Origin: Dryocosmus kuriphilus
Lineage: Eukaryota > Arthropoda > Insecta > Hymenoptera > Cynipidae
Direction: 5' to 3'
Length of the DNA: 64,000 bases
Assembly: GCA_038277395.1 (NCBI GenBank)
Contig: CM076193.1
Span: 171,098,711-171,162,710, forward strand
In this document: positions 10,079-21,180 of the stretch, piece after piece
How positions within the stretch are numbered: the first letter of the stretch is position 1
Layout: each line of letters begins with the position of its first letter
Notes under the pieces: generated by a model
What the model was told of the DNA's origin: nothing
Databases searched by the model: none
The model's input: the letters and a program-made list of their open reading frames with translations, nothing else
Made by a program: the position numbers and the translations under genes

Positions 10079-11188
10079 TGTAGTGGTTTAAAAGTTTAGA
10101 GTAAGATAAGGTAAAAAATTTAATTGTCGAGCCGCCTATGGCGAGGCAATTCAATCCAAAACACATACGGTTTGCTCACGTTGTTCCGATTGAAATTGAA
10201 GCGAAAGCCGCGTCTCCGATTTTTAACAGTGACAAAGACGGCGCCGCGAGAATTGCAAACGGAAAAACGTCGAGAAGTGTAAAACGAGCTTTCTCTCCCC
10301 GCTTCCTGACTTGGGCACGCTGAAACCATTGGTAAGACGAAAAATCAAAACTTGGCCAATGAAGTGCATTTTTGTTTATACTCAAAATTAAACGGAAGCC
10401 GCGTCCATTCAAGCAAAGTGACAAAGTCGGTGCCACGAAGTAAAACAAAATTAAGACATTAAAATTTCAATTCACTTTATAGTAGAATCTCAAAACTACT
10501 GTAAATTGCATTGATAACGTTGGCACTTGGGTTTCAAGGGTCACCGCGTAAGAGGGACGAATCGTTTTTAAAGGTAAACTCAGACCCTCGGTTCAAAGCT
10601 AATTGTCTGTTGATCTTTGAAAAACAAGTGACATCGCGACAGTGGGAAGAAGCGTCTCATACGCGTCACTCAAGTGTGTGCTATAACTCATGCTAATTGA
10701 CTTATCACCCTTGCTAATAATAAATTATAAAATTATTACACTGTAACTACATTGTGTCTTCTTTGCCATGTAAGTGAATACTTCGTTGTTGACGACACAT
10801 CCAAAAGTGAACTGGGGGTTTTTAGAATATATATATTTTTGTTTGATGTTTAATTTGTTGAAACAACTTTATTTCTGTACCTTGGCCTCACAAAATTAGA
10901 ACATAAGCGACTCCGAACCCCATTGAGGATTAGGTTATAGCACCCCTCGGACGAGGGTAAATGAATACGTCCCCACAAAAAGTAATAAACTCAGCCACGA
11001 ATAATGGTTGAGTTCAGTTTGTGAATTTCCTCCCACACCCAAGAGCGCTCGGTAAGTTTGAACGTTGACGGTGCTATTTTGGGCATCTTTAAAGTTACGG
11101 AAGGGTTAATAAATATACTTGGGTTGTAACACTCGCAATATTCGGTTTGCTTGTACGGAAATTATTTTTCGTTTTGTGAAAGTATATA
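10079..11188. other. Noncoding or unrecognised sequence
   Basis: ORFs at 10138-10323 and 10176-10448 overlap on opposite strands and show no domain. The segment around 10190-10260 is weakly repeated at 10385-10440 (GAAGCCGCGTC, GTGACAAAG-CGG). 10900-11188 could be the promoter and leader of the ORF at 11189. Confidence 0.5.
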
Positions 11189-11339
11189 ATGGTATTCGCT
11201 TACGCGCAAGTTCGCGGCTCGTCCGAAAAAAATTTCTTTAGTAATGTGTTAAACTACGATCCGAGTAAGAAAAGCAAGCAGTACTATAAAGTTGAATCTT
11301 CAGACGGATGGAAAGACGCTTTTATATTTCTCGTCAATG
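11189..11339 (+). CDS. Possible first exon of an unidentified (BEN-protein-like?) gene
   Basis: 50 codons from ATG, starting MVFAYAQVRGSSEKNF and containing YYKVESSDGWKDAFIFLVN, ending at a strong donor GTAAGTAC at 11340. Short first exons with a F/YAY-x-R start and a Y-x-V-x-S-x-DG block occur in insect BEN-domain-like gene families. I recognise the pattern only loosely. No second exon was found downstream, where a LINE begins at 12039, so this is either a 5' exon with a distant continuation or a duplicated fragment. Confidence 0.35.
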
Positions 11340-12038
11340 GTAAGTACTTTTTTAATTATAAATCAAGAATTAAGTCTTTACACAATCGAAAAAATGAACC
11401 AATTTTCACAGAAAACAGTTTCCACATCTCGATTTCTTTTTAATTCTGTTTTGGGGATGTTTCCTGGGTATTTTAAGCTTAAAATTTTTAAAAAACCATT
11501 AGAGTCCCCCATTTTGTGAAGTTCCCGAGAAAAAATTCCCTATTTTTATTTTACTATTTTTAGTGTTGTTGCAAGGGTCCCGATAAATACATGGGATTTT
11601 ACATGGGAAAATGACGATTTTTAGAAAAATGAGGTACACATTTCTGGGTTTGTAGTTAGATTTCGCGACATTATCAGAACTTTTTTGGGAGTCTTCAAGG
11701 AATAATTTGTGATATACAACTTCAAATTTTTACCCCTCCTGCCTTCTCCTACAGAGCCTCAAAAATGCCCCGAAAAATTGAAATGGTCAATTTTGCCCAA
11801 AATTGTCAAAAAGGAGGTTTGTTCTTCCATTTTCTCAGTATAACTTATTGTTATTCGATAAGTCACATATATTTTTTTATCATTTGTCAACTAATTTTTA
11901 ATTTTTTAAACAATATGCAATTGTTTAAATAATTAGTTTCTTCATTACCACACATCAGGTCATTTTCTGCGTTTAATTGGACGTTATATGACATTGTTAG
12001 AAATATTTATGTTTCAAGCGGTTTTAAATTGCTTAAAC
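11340..12038. other. Unrecognised AT-rich stretch
   Basis: Would be intron sequence if the ORF at 11189 is a real exon. No repeat or ORF worth reporting was seen. Confidence 0.5.
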
Positions 12039-13290
12039 GGCTTCCGTTTCCGGTACCGAAAGGTAAGTACGCGTGTTTATTCTGTGCTATCTTTTTTGGT
12101 TTTGGCGACGTGTGTGGAGATGTGATTGAGGTGAAAGGCGATAAGGGAGGTGAGTGTAGTGAAAGGGTTGTATGGTAGTGTGGGGGAGTTGTTTTGTAAA
12201 GTTGAAATGGTTGAAAGGAAAGTCGAAAGTGAGAATTTATAGGTTAGTTGACGAGGTTGGAAAAGTGAGAGGGAAGATAAGGGACAGCAGATCGGTAAGT
12301 TAGACCAGCATGCTCACAATGAGGAGCCCAAGAGGGGCCAGTAGAGGGCAGCAGCAGGTAGATGACCTCGGTGCTGATGAGCCTACTGTGGCCGGCGAAA
12401 CAGGGAGGAGTAAGGGTGATGCCGGGAATAGTACTGATGATGGAGAGATGCAGTTTACTACGCCGGGAAACTTTGTGAGGGCTGTGAAAGAAGGAGGACT
12501 AGCCGACAGAAGAACTCGAGGTAGACCGTCAAATCGGAAACTGCTTAGTAAATAGAGATCTAGCAGTTTAGGATCGAGACAACTTTTTATCAAGTGGAGA
12601 CAGGGGGGAGAGTTAAAGGATAAAAGCGATGAGGGGGACAAGACGGATGATAGTAAAATATCAAGAGAAGAAGAGCGGAATGAACAGGGAGAAGAGAAAT
12701 TGCGGAAAAAGCTTAAGAAAAAGTCTCCACCGGAGAGGAATAAGGCAAAAGGGAAAGTCGATCTAGAGAATCTGGAAAGTCTCATTAAAGGGTTTAGAGA
12801 GGAAACGAACCGCAGTCTGAATACCATGCAAAAGAGAGGGGATGAGGTCTGGGAGGAAATGAGGAAAGTTAGAGAAAAGTGGGAAGAATGGGATCTGATG
12901 TGGCGGCAAGAAAAAGATAAGGTTTGGAAACAGTTGGAGGATATCGGGAAATAGCAAAGAATGGGTGAGAAAGAGAGAAAACTTGATATGGAAAAGTTTG
13001 AAGAAAGAGTAAGAAATCTAGAATGTAAGTCTGAGGACAGAATGGATGTGGATGAAGGGGTAAAAGAAGGAGAGAAAATAAAAGAATTGAATGAGAATGT
13101 TATCCTAGAAAATGTGAGAATCAAGATTGAGAGAATTAGAAAGGAAAATGGAAATAGAAGAGAAGACGAAACGTAGTAGAAATACAGTGATTAGAGGAAC
13201 GAAAGTGGATAGTGAATCAGGAAGAGAAGAAGTGGAAAGATTGTTAGGGGAAATTGGGACAAAAGTGTATGTCAACTCGGTCGATGGCAG
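12039..13290 (+). mobile_element. LINE 5' end with ORF1 fragment
   Basis: Starts GGCTTCCGTTTCCGG, the same 5' start as the LINE copy at 40700. Downstream is ORF1-type coding sequence in several frames: 12310-12555, 12700-12954, then 12961-13176 with RVRNLECKSEDRMD and 13232-13290 with VERLLGEIGTKV. It is rich in Glu, Lys and Arg with long coiled-coil potential, and parallels the better-preserved ORF1 at 41367-41999. Stops at 12553, 12952 and 13174 and frame changes make it defunct. It ends abruptly near 13290, where the frame of the next feature takes over. Confidence 0.75.
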
Positions 13291-14540
13291 GAAAGTACAC
13301 TAAACCAGGTCTTCAGGGTGGAGCTGACAACAATATCGAACTACTTGCCCCTATCCCTGGAGATGATGAACAGCCGTCAGATACGGCTCCAGAACATCCA
13401 GGAAGTGACGGGGGCAATGACTTGATTGCGGAGGGTGGCTATAAGAGTGTTGAATGGCATGCTGTCCCTGATGACCGGTTCATTCCATATTTCAATAGAG
13501 CTAGATGGGTTGAAGTGAGCTGTTCAAGAAGCAGGGATCATGGTAGAATAGAGCCAAGTGGAAGAGGAGCTCTTATAGCGGAAGCAGGCGTAGGAAAATC
13601 AGTAGGATCGGGGCACCAGGAACTCAATCCGGGTAATTTATCATGGATATATGGTCAGCTTACTTGCTCACCAGCTCTGGCAACTGGAATTGGAGAGATC
13701 GTAGCACACAAGCAGGATGACTGGAGATCTCTAGGACTGAAAGTTGCACTTACGGAGATGTTACGAGAGGAGATATTGACACAACTCAGTGGTGTGAATT
13801 GGGCGTGGGTGTAACGGGAGCAGCCTTTGCGCCAGAACATATCTTTAAATGATTATGATAGTTGACAATATACTGGGATTGTTATTGACTCGAGTCTCTT
13901 AGAGTGGTCCATTAGAAACGAAGCTCACATACCTGACGGTCAAGATGAAGCCAGAGAGGACTGGTATTTCTGGGATGAAAGAATAGTAGTTATTGGCCTG
14001 GCAGACAATACTGGAGGAAGCTCCGTAGCAAGAGACGTATGGATTCTGTCACATCCTGATTATTCTTTGGCATAGACAACTGGCATATCTAAAATGTCTA
14101 TATTTGGTAAAACAAGACCAGAGGAACAGGCTTTTTACAGAACTGCGGGGCTCGTAGATATACACCAGAAGGCAGACCGCATAATATTCGTTGTTCCCAA
14201 AAAAACTAAGGACAGAATAACGGTGAGGGGCAGGCAATTCCCAGTGGCGATCACAAATCACAGAGGTGAGTACGATGCCACTCGACCTATTCCCCGATAT
14301 AATTTAAATCAGACCATTAACAACTTGATTGAGACGGTTCGCGGTGCGAGAGAAAGCCTGCGATTGGCTTTTACCGCATATATCCGTTCGTATTTTGTGG
14401 GTTCCCTCAACTGGACCGAGATTGATAACATGATTACTACCCTGACTGTACGTTGGCATCCTAAGGTGGAAGCAGTACAGGAGAAAATTTGGGTACAACG
14501 AGTCCACTATGGTGCACCAGCCGATGCACTTCTTGCTTTA
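13254..14540 (+). pseudogene. Unidentified long reading frame, 5' part (possible viral fossil)
   Basis: One frame stays open from about 13254 to 14540 except for TAA 13812, TGA 13863 and TAG 14073, with no frameshift. The first ~35 nt may still belong to the LINE. The product is compositionally ordinary (soluble, with blocks such as GIVIDSSLLEWSIRNEAHIP and IRSYFVGSLNWTEIDNM) and has no motif I can name: no DDE, RT, zinc finger or transmembrane segment. Gene-length open frame without introns, no homopolymer decay and a LINE fragment on its 5' side are compatible with an endogenised viral structural-protein gene. A host retrocopy is equally possible. It continues at 19154 after an insertion. 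Confidence 0.45.
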
Positions 14541-14759
14541 AGCCCGATCCACACATTCGGCATTCAGCGAATACCGAGCAAAAGTTCGCCGAATACCTAG
14601 TAGTGTGGATGGGTCTACTCTAGGCGAATGTTTGCTATTCGTGGTATCCATCACTTCCCGAGCTTCCAACGCGAGCACCTAGGCGAGTAGAGTGAGAAAC
14701 TGACGTTTGGGACAGGGCTTCCACACATTCGCCGAGTTACTTGCCGAACATTTTTGGTA

Positions 14760-15391
14760 GGTAAGTACGTATTACTATTTATATATTGTTTAATTATTTA
14801 TTCGTAAGTAATTGAACTAAATAATAAATCATTCATCAAAAATTATCAAATCATCATTTAATTTTCCATTACTTTTTTATAACGTAATTATTCCGTATAG
14901 TTCATGAAGCCTTAACTTTATACGAAAGTAACGGAAAATTGTATTTTAATATTATTTATTCCTAAATAAATAGTCATAAAATAAGAAATTAATTTTTTAC
15001 TTTGTATTAACATTTTTTTCTTCTTCAAATTATAGTTTGCCTAAGATTTTTTTTTCATTCTTGACGTTTTCTTTGACTTTCCCTTGATTTTGCCGCCACC
15101 TTTTCCACGACTAAACATTTTCAGATGATTTTTGAAGGAAGAAAGTACTCACGACAAACTCGGTCGAAGCAATAACTAAAATTTTGGAAAATTCGCTATT
15201 TACCCTCTTCGACGGGCGTAGGTGGAGACAATTAAAACATTTCGTCGCCACTCTACTCTACGCTGAATGAAGCACCTTCCCTACTGCCTTTTTTTAAATA
15301 GGCGATTTTAGGCGCCCCACCCCTCAAATCGTTCTGAATCCTCATACAGTGTAGACGTCTGTCTAAAAAATTTAGAGATTTTTTTATTACA
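14760..15391. other. Left interior of the second Harbinger element, noncoding
   Basis: AT-rich, with an imperfect foldback around 14840-14990 (AATTTTCCATTACTTT versus GTAACGGAAAATT). It is presumably the upstream region of the MADF ORF starting at 15392. Confidence 0.5.
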
Positions 15392-15552
15392 ATGGGGTGG
15401 CCAAATGAATGCGTGCTGGATTTCCTTGACTACTACCAAAATGAACCGGTTATTTGGAACGCATCTTTTCGTACCCATAAAAATAGGAACATGGTTCATG
15501 ATGCGTGGAGGAGGATAGAAGAAAACTTAGAGTACAAATACTTCATTATAGA
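15392..15552 (+). pseudogene. MADF-domain gene, 5' part (split by hAT insertion)
   Basis: From ATG 15392, MGWPNECVLDFLDYYQNEPV is the start of a MADF domain (family pattern: F-x-x-Y-x-x-x-P-x-x-W, then an A-W-x-x-I block, here DAWRRIEENLEY). The hAT element enters at 15552 inside the domain. The frame resumes at 18830. This is the DNA-binding partner gene of a Harbinger-type element and parallels the intact copy at 5721-7151. The two proteins are clearly diverged. Confidence 0.75.
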
Positions 15553-18500
15553 TAGAGACCCCTATTTTATGCGAAGCGCATAATCGCATAATCTCGCAGA
15601 ATTGAATGCTACTCGAAATCTTTGCGATTTATGAAGTTTTTAAGTTAAATAAACAAGATTCTTCATCGCATAAAAACGCATAATTTTTTTAAATCGCATA
15701 ATTTTTTATAATTCGCATAATTTCGCATAATTTTCGAAATTTCTATTTTTATACATGAAAAACTTTGTTTAATTGAACAAAGTTTTAAAAATTCTAATAG
15801 ATTTTATAATAATTTAGAAATTTAGTACATTTTAATAGATAGAATTTTTTTATTTTGTGAAATGAACCTGTAAAACGACAATTTTAAAATGGCGTCTGTC
15901 TGCAAGTCGTCTGTCAATAGTGATCATCGATCAAAGTGCTAAAAGTTACTTTTCAGTTATCATATATACGGGATTGATTGTTTTATTCATTACTCTGAAT
16001 ACAGGTATTCAGAATGGTCCACAAATTCACTCCTAAGAACAAACTCACAGTTTTTGATCGTACAGACCAGTTTAAAATCCAAGGCATGTATGTCTTCGAT
16101 GCGATTAAGAAAATCATGATGTGAAAATATTGTAACAAACAGGTTAAATGGGATAGAAAATGCATTTCGGAAAATCACTACCTTTCTGAATCACATAAAT
16201 CGAAGAAAGAAAGTGCCCTCAAACTTGAAGAAACAGTTAATAAAACTGTGAAACAAATTTCCATGGAAGAATCTATTGGTAAATCCAAGAAAATTAAAAC
16301 TGAAAAAGAAGAGTTTATCATGTCTGCAGTTTCTGCTTTTATGAAAGCTAACATTCCAATTGAAAAGTTTGACGATCCTGGTATTCGGGAATGGATGAAC
16401 AAATATATCAAAGGTACGACTCTAATTTTTATATTTTGTTTTTACTTGAACAATCACATACTAACAGTTGCAACTGTATAGTTTATTCTGGTGGTCTCAT
16501 TCATTTCTATAATTAATTATAGCGATAAATTAAAATAACATACTATATACTACGATAAAAGCATATCAATACAATTTTATACTGTAAACATTAATGACTA
16601 AAAATAATTTTTACCAAATTATAACCAAATTTCTTTATTCCTATACTATTTTTTTTTTTTTATATTTTTAACTATTTTGTCAGTTTTCTGGGCTTCAAAC
16701 TATAAAATATTTCCATATTCAAATTATAAAAAATTTCATATTTTCACCTAATTGCAATTGGATATTTAAATCACTATGCCTAACATAAAGCTATATATGG
16801 ATATACCTTTTGAAATATAATTTAACAGGGGCTGGTGATTTGCCAAATTCTGACTGGATAAGAAAGCACTACATTCCTCTTATAAAGGAAGAGTATGACG
16901 AGAAACTTACAGGTACTGTTAAAGGCAAACCTATAATAGTGCACTGTGATGAAACAACAGATCAAAAAGGACAAGCTGTCTTCATAATATTGTTCAAAAT
17001 TTTGCCTTACGAACTTAGCGCTGAAGTAAAGCTATTGGTAGCTCGAGTATCAATACTGTCCGCATGTAATGCTCAACAGTGCTCTCACGCAATAGTAAAA
17101 GTAAGTTATTAGTGTTATTATATGAACGATTAATGATTGCTTGTTTACAATAATTTTACTATCTTTAATATAAGTACTAGCAGATGTTATTAAATATAAT
17201 TTCTTGTATTTTTTGGAGATACTAACGAAGTATAAAGTAGAATTTTCTAACGTAAAAGCTGTGGTGTCCGATAGCGCAACCTACATGACGGCTTGCGTAA
17301 ATACGTTAAAAATATTGATAAATTCCGATCTTATACACATCCAGTGTTGGTCCCACAAACTAGACAAAGTAACAAAAATATGTCCGGATACATTTGTTCG
17401 ACTAAATGAGTTTATTTCAAAAACAAAGAAGGTATTTAAGAATACAAGGAAACGAAAATATAATTATTTGAACTTTCTGAAAGACAAATACGAAACAAAT
17501 CAAAAGAAAGAGCCTAAACTCTTTCCCATGCCGATCTTGAGTCGTTGGGGCACCTGGAAAAGGTCATTTGACTATGTAGAAGAATATGGAGACGACGTTG
17601 TAGAATATATTCAATCTTTACCTGATGATGCAAAGGCTGTTAAGTATTTCAAGAGTCTAACGGAAACTGATTTAAACATTATTTTAACAGAAGCATCTTT
17701 TGTAAAGGAACACTGCACTGCAGTTGATGACCTTCTATTGCTTGTAGAAGGATCCAAATATGCGATGGCACATAACTTGTATTCGAAGCTTAAAGACTTA
17801 AAATCTACTTTCTCTCTGATTCAATCTGCAGAGAATATAACGACGATTGCGGAAAAGCAAACGAAATCACGTTTACTTTCTTTGTCTGCAAAGAATAAAA
17901 AAAAACGTTGAATATCGAATGCGCAAAGTAGCTACGTTAAGCTTGGAAAAAATCAACGACCTCATGGAAAAAGATCCAGCCAAACTCTTTTTCGAAGCAG
18001 TTCAAACTCTCTTTTACCGTGTTGCTGCAATGATCAGCACGGAGCATTCAATAACGGAAGCTGTAAAAGCCTCAACTTTATTGGAGGATGTGCCGATTTC
18101 TCAGTTTCTCATCGCATACGCTGTGTTTAAAGATAATTTGGGGACAAATCTCGCAAAAGAACCAAAACTGAAAGAGGACTTTGTTCCAAAGATCCTAACC
18201 GGAATGATATCTAATCGTAATCACTTTGAACTTGCTATTAAATGTCTTCAAATGATCTATTTTTCAGTATCAAATGTAGATGCTGAGCGTGCCTTTAGTG
18301 CATATTCCGATATTTTTTCTCCAAAGCGCCGCAATTTACTGTCCGTGAATGTAGAAGTCATGATTTCTTTATATTTTGGTGATGATCCTGATCGTTTATA
18401 ATTAATTAATTACTTGTTTTTGTTCTAAATCAGATTTTGTGCTCTAAGAGATTTTATGTTTGTGGTTCATACATCATATATATTTATTTAAAAGATATTT

Positions 18501-18829
18501 ATATATGTTTGCTATTTATAGATCTGATTGAGTAGGTCCTCCTACTATGTTTCAAATTAAAAATACATGTTTAATATCAAAAATAAAAACTTGTTTTTTT
18601 CGGTTTTTGAAGCCTCATAAGTTAATAACGTATTACAACTTTTATGTGTGACTAAAGCAACTAATAATGACACCCATATTGAACTTTTAAATGAATTATA
18701 GTAATGATTTTTTCATCGCATAATTTCGCATAATTCAAATTTTCGAAGCTGAATTTCGCATAATAATCCATTTTTCATCGCATAATTTAATGATTTTAAA
18801 CAGCAGAAAAAATTGTCTCTAATTATAGA
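15545..18829. mobile_element. hAT transposon (15553-18821) with 8-bp duplication ATTATAGA
   Basis: The ends are TAGAGAC (15553) and GTCTCTA (18821), flanked by ATTATAGA at 15545-15552 and 18822-18829. Subterminal regions (15563-15735 and 18710-18790) carry many copies of CGCATAA/TTATGCG in both orientations, likely transposase-binding sites. It carries a three-exon transposase (16014-18401). Length 3269 bp. The precise duplication is direct evidence of insertion into the MADF gene. Confidence 0.92.
16014..18401 (+). pseudogene. hAT transposase with BED-type zinc finger (CGGBP1-like family)
   Basis: Exons 16014-16413, 16829-17100 and 17219-18401 (donors GTACGA and GTAAGT; phases agree). The N-terminal zinc finger reads KYCNKQVKWDRKCISENH, but the codon of its first Cys is TGA at 16122-16124. 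The catalytic Asp lies in HCDETTDQKG and the second in VVSDSATYM, followed by the CWSHKLD block. The hAT C-terminal dimerisation region has SNVDAERAFSAYSDIF with the third acidic residue. A one-base change in the A run at about 17897 shifts the frame. Two lesions only, so the element is a recent casualty. Confidence 0.88.
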
Positions 18830-19010
18830 TTTGAAGAAGAAAAAGGATTCGTTAATGGCCTCATATCGAACCTGCAATGCCAAGGTGAAAAGGAGCATTA
18901 GAAGTGGTGCCCCGCGCAGACGAAATTTACAAACCAAACTGGTTTGCATACGCAAAAATGGTGACTTTCCTCGGAGACAAGGATCAACCAAAGGAAACCA
19001 TAAAGCGAAT
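18830..19010 (+). pseudogene. MADF-domain gene, 3' part
   Basis: Continues the frame cut at 15552: KKKKDSLMASYRTCNAKVKR is the K-W/L-R-D-x-Y segment of a MADF domain. After a one-base shift in GCCCCGCGC (about 18909) it closes with YKPNWFAYAKMVTFLGD, the usual W-x-x-x-x-x-M-x-F-L end. No BESS motif is seen before the terminal repeat. Confidence 0.7.
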
Positions 19011-19153
19011 ATTCGCCCTTTCCAAACCTACTCGGCATTTGGCAATGTACGCATGTCTGGATACCTGTGCTCGGGTATACTGACTACATACTTGGAGAAC
19101 TACTCGGCGAACTACGGCATTCGCCGAATGCCGAATGCGTGGATCGGGCTTTA

Positions 19154-19321
19154 GGTTTGGTTCCTTCTGGGGATACAGAACCAGATAGTTAATCAGACTA
19201 TGGCGGACAGAAAACCGTGAGCAGCCTTGATCATTGGGTGGTAAAGAGAAGGATAGCACGAGAAAATCCCGTATTATTGATTGGTACATGGAGAAATGCG
19301 GCAGAGTTGGTTTTAATTTGA
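19154..19321 (+). pseudogene. Unidentified long reading frame, 3' part
   Basis: Same frame as 13254-14540 once the Harbinger element and one TTA are removed. It has an in-frame TAA at 19190-19192, then remains open to TGA 19319-19321 (includes RRIARENPVLLIGTWRNAA). No family recognised. Confidence 0.4.
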
Positions 19322-19560
19322 GTCTACTCTTACCTAAGCTGCTCATTGAATTGACAACAAAAGACATGACTGATCTTACTGAGATCATTGTGGAACAATA
19401 TGGTAAGATTTTGGAAGGAAACTTAATTGACTACCATCGATTTCTACAAATACAAAATATTTCACGTTACACTTTTTGAAAAATGACTATATATCTATTA
19501 TAATTCTCAGCAATACATCGAATGATGAGAGCTCAGATTAGAAGCCGAAACGTTTCGAAG
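19322..19560. other. Unrecognised sequence
   Basis: A short ORF (19234-19479) overlaps in another frame, with LLPKLLIELTTKDMTDLTEI. It has no domain assignment and may be a further remnant of either neighbour. Confidence 0.35.
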
Positions 19561-19624
19561 CCAACTTGAATTCTCGTCTTTTTTATTACACTGACCTTCC
19601 AAACTGACTTAATCTACATACATC

Positions 19625-20117
19625 TTGGAAGGAAACAAAGAAGAGCAAAAATTAAAACTGAGGAAAGAATTGACACTCTGGGAACAAAGATGGAAATTGC
19701 AAGAAAATTGTGCAACCGAGATGTCATTCGCAATCGAAACTCGCAAAAATTGTGACAAAGACGTATATCCGTCTATTCATTTATTGATCCAAATACTTTG
19801 CACCTTACCAGCAACAAATGCAACCGCTGAACAGTCTTTTTCTTCATTGCGACGCATCAAGACTTGGCTTCGAACTACTATGATAGAGAAAAGACTGAAT
19901 GGTTTGGCACTTCTTCATATAAACTACGATATATGTAGATGTGAAACCTGAAAAAGTAATAGAAAGGTTCTCCAAAATATGAAAACGTCCATTTGATTTG
20001 TAAATCCTCTATCAAAACGCAAAAACATTGCCATTAAGAATATATATGTAATATAAGTGATTTGGTAAATTTTCATCCCCCCCCCCCCCCCCAAATCCTT
20101 CTCTGGATCCGCCGCTG
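19625..20117 (+). mobile_element. 3' end of a hAT element (P52rIPK/THAP0-like) with C-terminal dimerisation domain
   Basis: The ORF 19625-19951 carries YPSIHLLIQILCTLPATNAT, AEQSFSSLRRIKTWLR and RLNGLALLHIN, the hAT C-terminal signature of the PRKRIR/52-kDa-repressor-like branch. A T15-16-type C run (about 20079-20092) and GGATCCGCCGCTG at 20105-20117 follow. The reverse complement CAGCGGCGGATCC is a typical terminus of this group. The 5' end and catalytic core are absent, so it is a truncated copy. Confidence 0.75.
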
Positions 20118-21180
20118 AAAAGAGAGAATACAAAAGCCCCAAAGTAAGAAATTTATCTGACTTCTACTGCAGTTACAAATCTCGAGACTGCGACAGAGAC
20201 CTAAACTTAAAATAAAATTACTTATATAGTGTTGATAAACACTGGTAAACACTGAAATCCTGTAAAACATAAAGATTTTGTAGAAAAAATACCGAGGATA
20301 AAATAACAACATGACCTCGAAACTGTCAAAATTACGCAAAACATTTTCAGTCGAGTTAAATAGAATTTCCAGTATTATCTTCCGTAATTGCATTTGCATG
20401 ATGAGGTTTAATTAAATTATTCCCCTATAGAATGCGAATAAATTATTTTTTAAAACAAAAATATAGCACTATAAAAGACCACAGTCTCTTACCCGGTGAA
20501 AATTCATTACTTGCGTTTCTCATTTTTTTCAGATTCACGCAGGATTCCATTCGTTCCGTTCGTCAAAATTGCTCAACGCGCATGTGTGCGTCGCGTATGC
20601 ATGAGCATGGATATCCATGACGTCACAGGATAATGTAGAAACCAAGAAATTGTCAAATTAATTTCTATGTTATGGATATAGTTACCCAAATCGGGCCACA
20701 GAGGCGCCACTATACCAATAGCTGTACTCCCTCTGGGCATGTTTACTCTGTTTCTCTCAGGTGAAGGAATGTATCATTCTTGCCTCAACAAAAATACAAC
20801 GATGACAAATTGTGAAGCGATCGAAAAAGTATTTCAAATTAAAAAACACGAAGAAAAACTAATCGTTTAGACACAGATTAGCGAAACTGACATTCAAACG
20901 TTAGTCGTCAGCTTTGCGTTAAACTCGATTTCTATTTTTTTTTTTAAATATGTATGCTGGTCGAACGACGTAATATTACAAATTACAAATCTCGTCTTGT
21001 TACTGCTGGTTTGATAACAGATTCTTAGTAATATTGTAATATTAACAAAATTCATTTTAATTGTTTTACTTTCAAACGGAGTGTATCTCAAATCAGCAAT
21101 AACTAAGCACGAAGAAGCAGAGGTCTAGAATAATACTAATTGCATTATTATAATCCGGGAGGGGAATATACGTACACACT
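20118..21180. other. Noncoding, nothing recognised
   Basis: Short unsupported ORFs only (20432-20620, 20894-21091). If the RS exon at 21181-21369 belongs to a real minus-strand gene, this would hold its 3' UTR. Confidence 0.5.

Larger units (their letters stand above)
14538..19153. mobile_element. Second PIF/Harbinger-type element (14541-19150) with TTA duplication
   Basis: The ends AGCCCGATCCACACATTCGG (14541) and the reverse complement ending GGATCGGGCT (19150) are flanked on both sides by TTA (14538-14540 and 19151-19153), the TWA-type duplication of PIF/Harbinger elements. Removing the element plus one TTA restores the interrupted reading frame exactly. The inner arms continue with CGGCATTC/GAATGCCG blocks. 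Inside is a MADF gene but no transposase, and a 3269-bp hAT element has inserted into that gene. Confidence 0.85.

Noticed and set aside
12300..13124. 274-codon minus-strand ORF
   Set aside because: Antisense shadow of the purine-rich LINE ORF1. Ser/Phe/Leu-rich composition with no domain.
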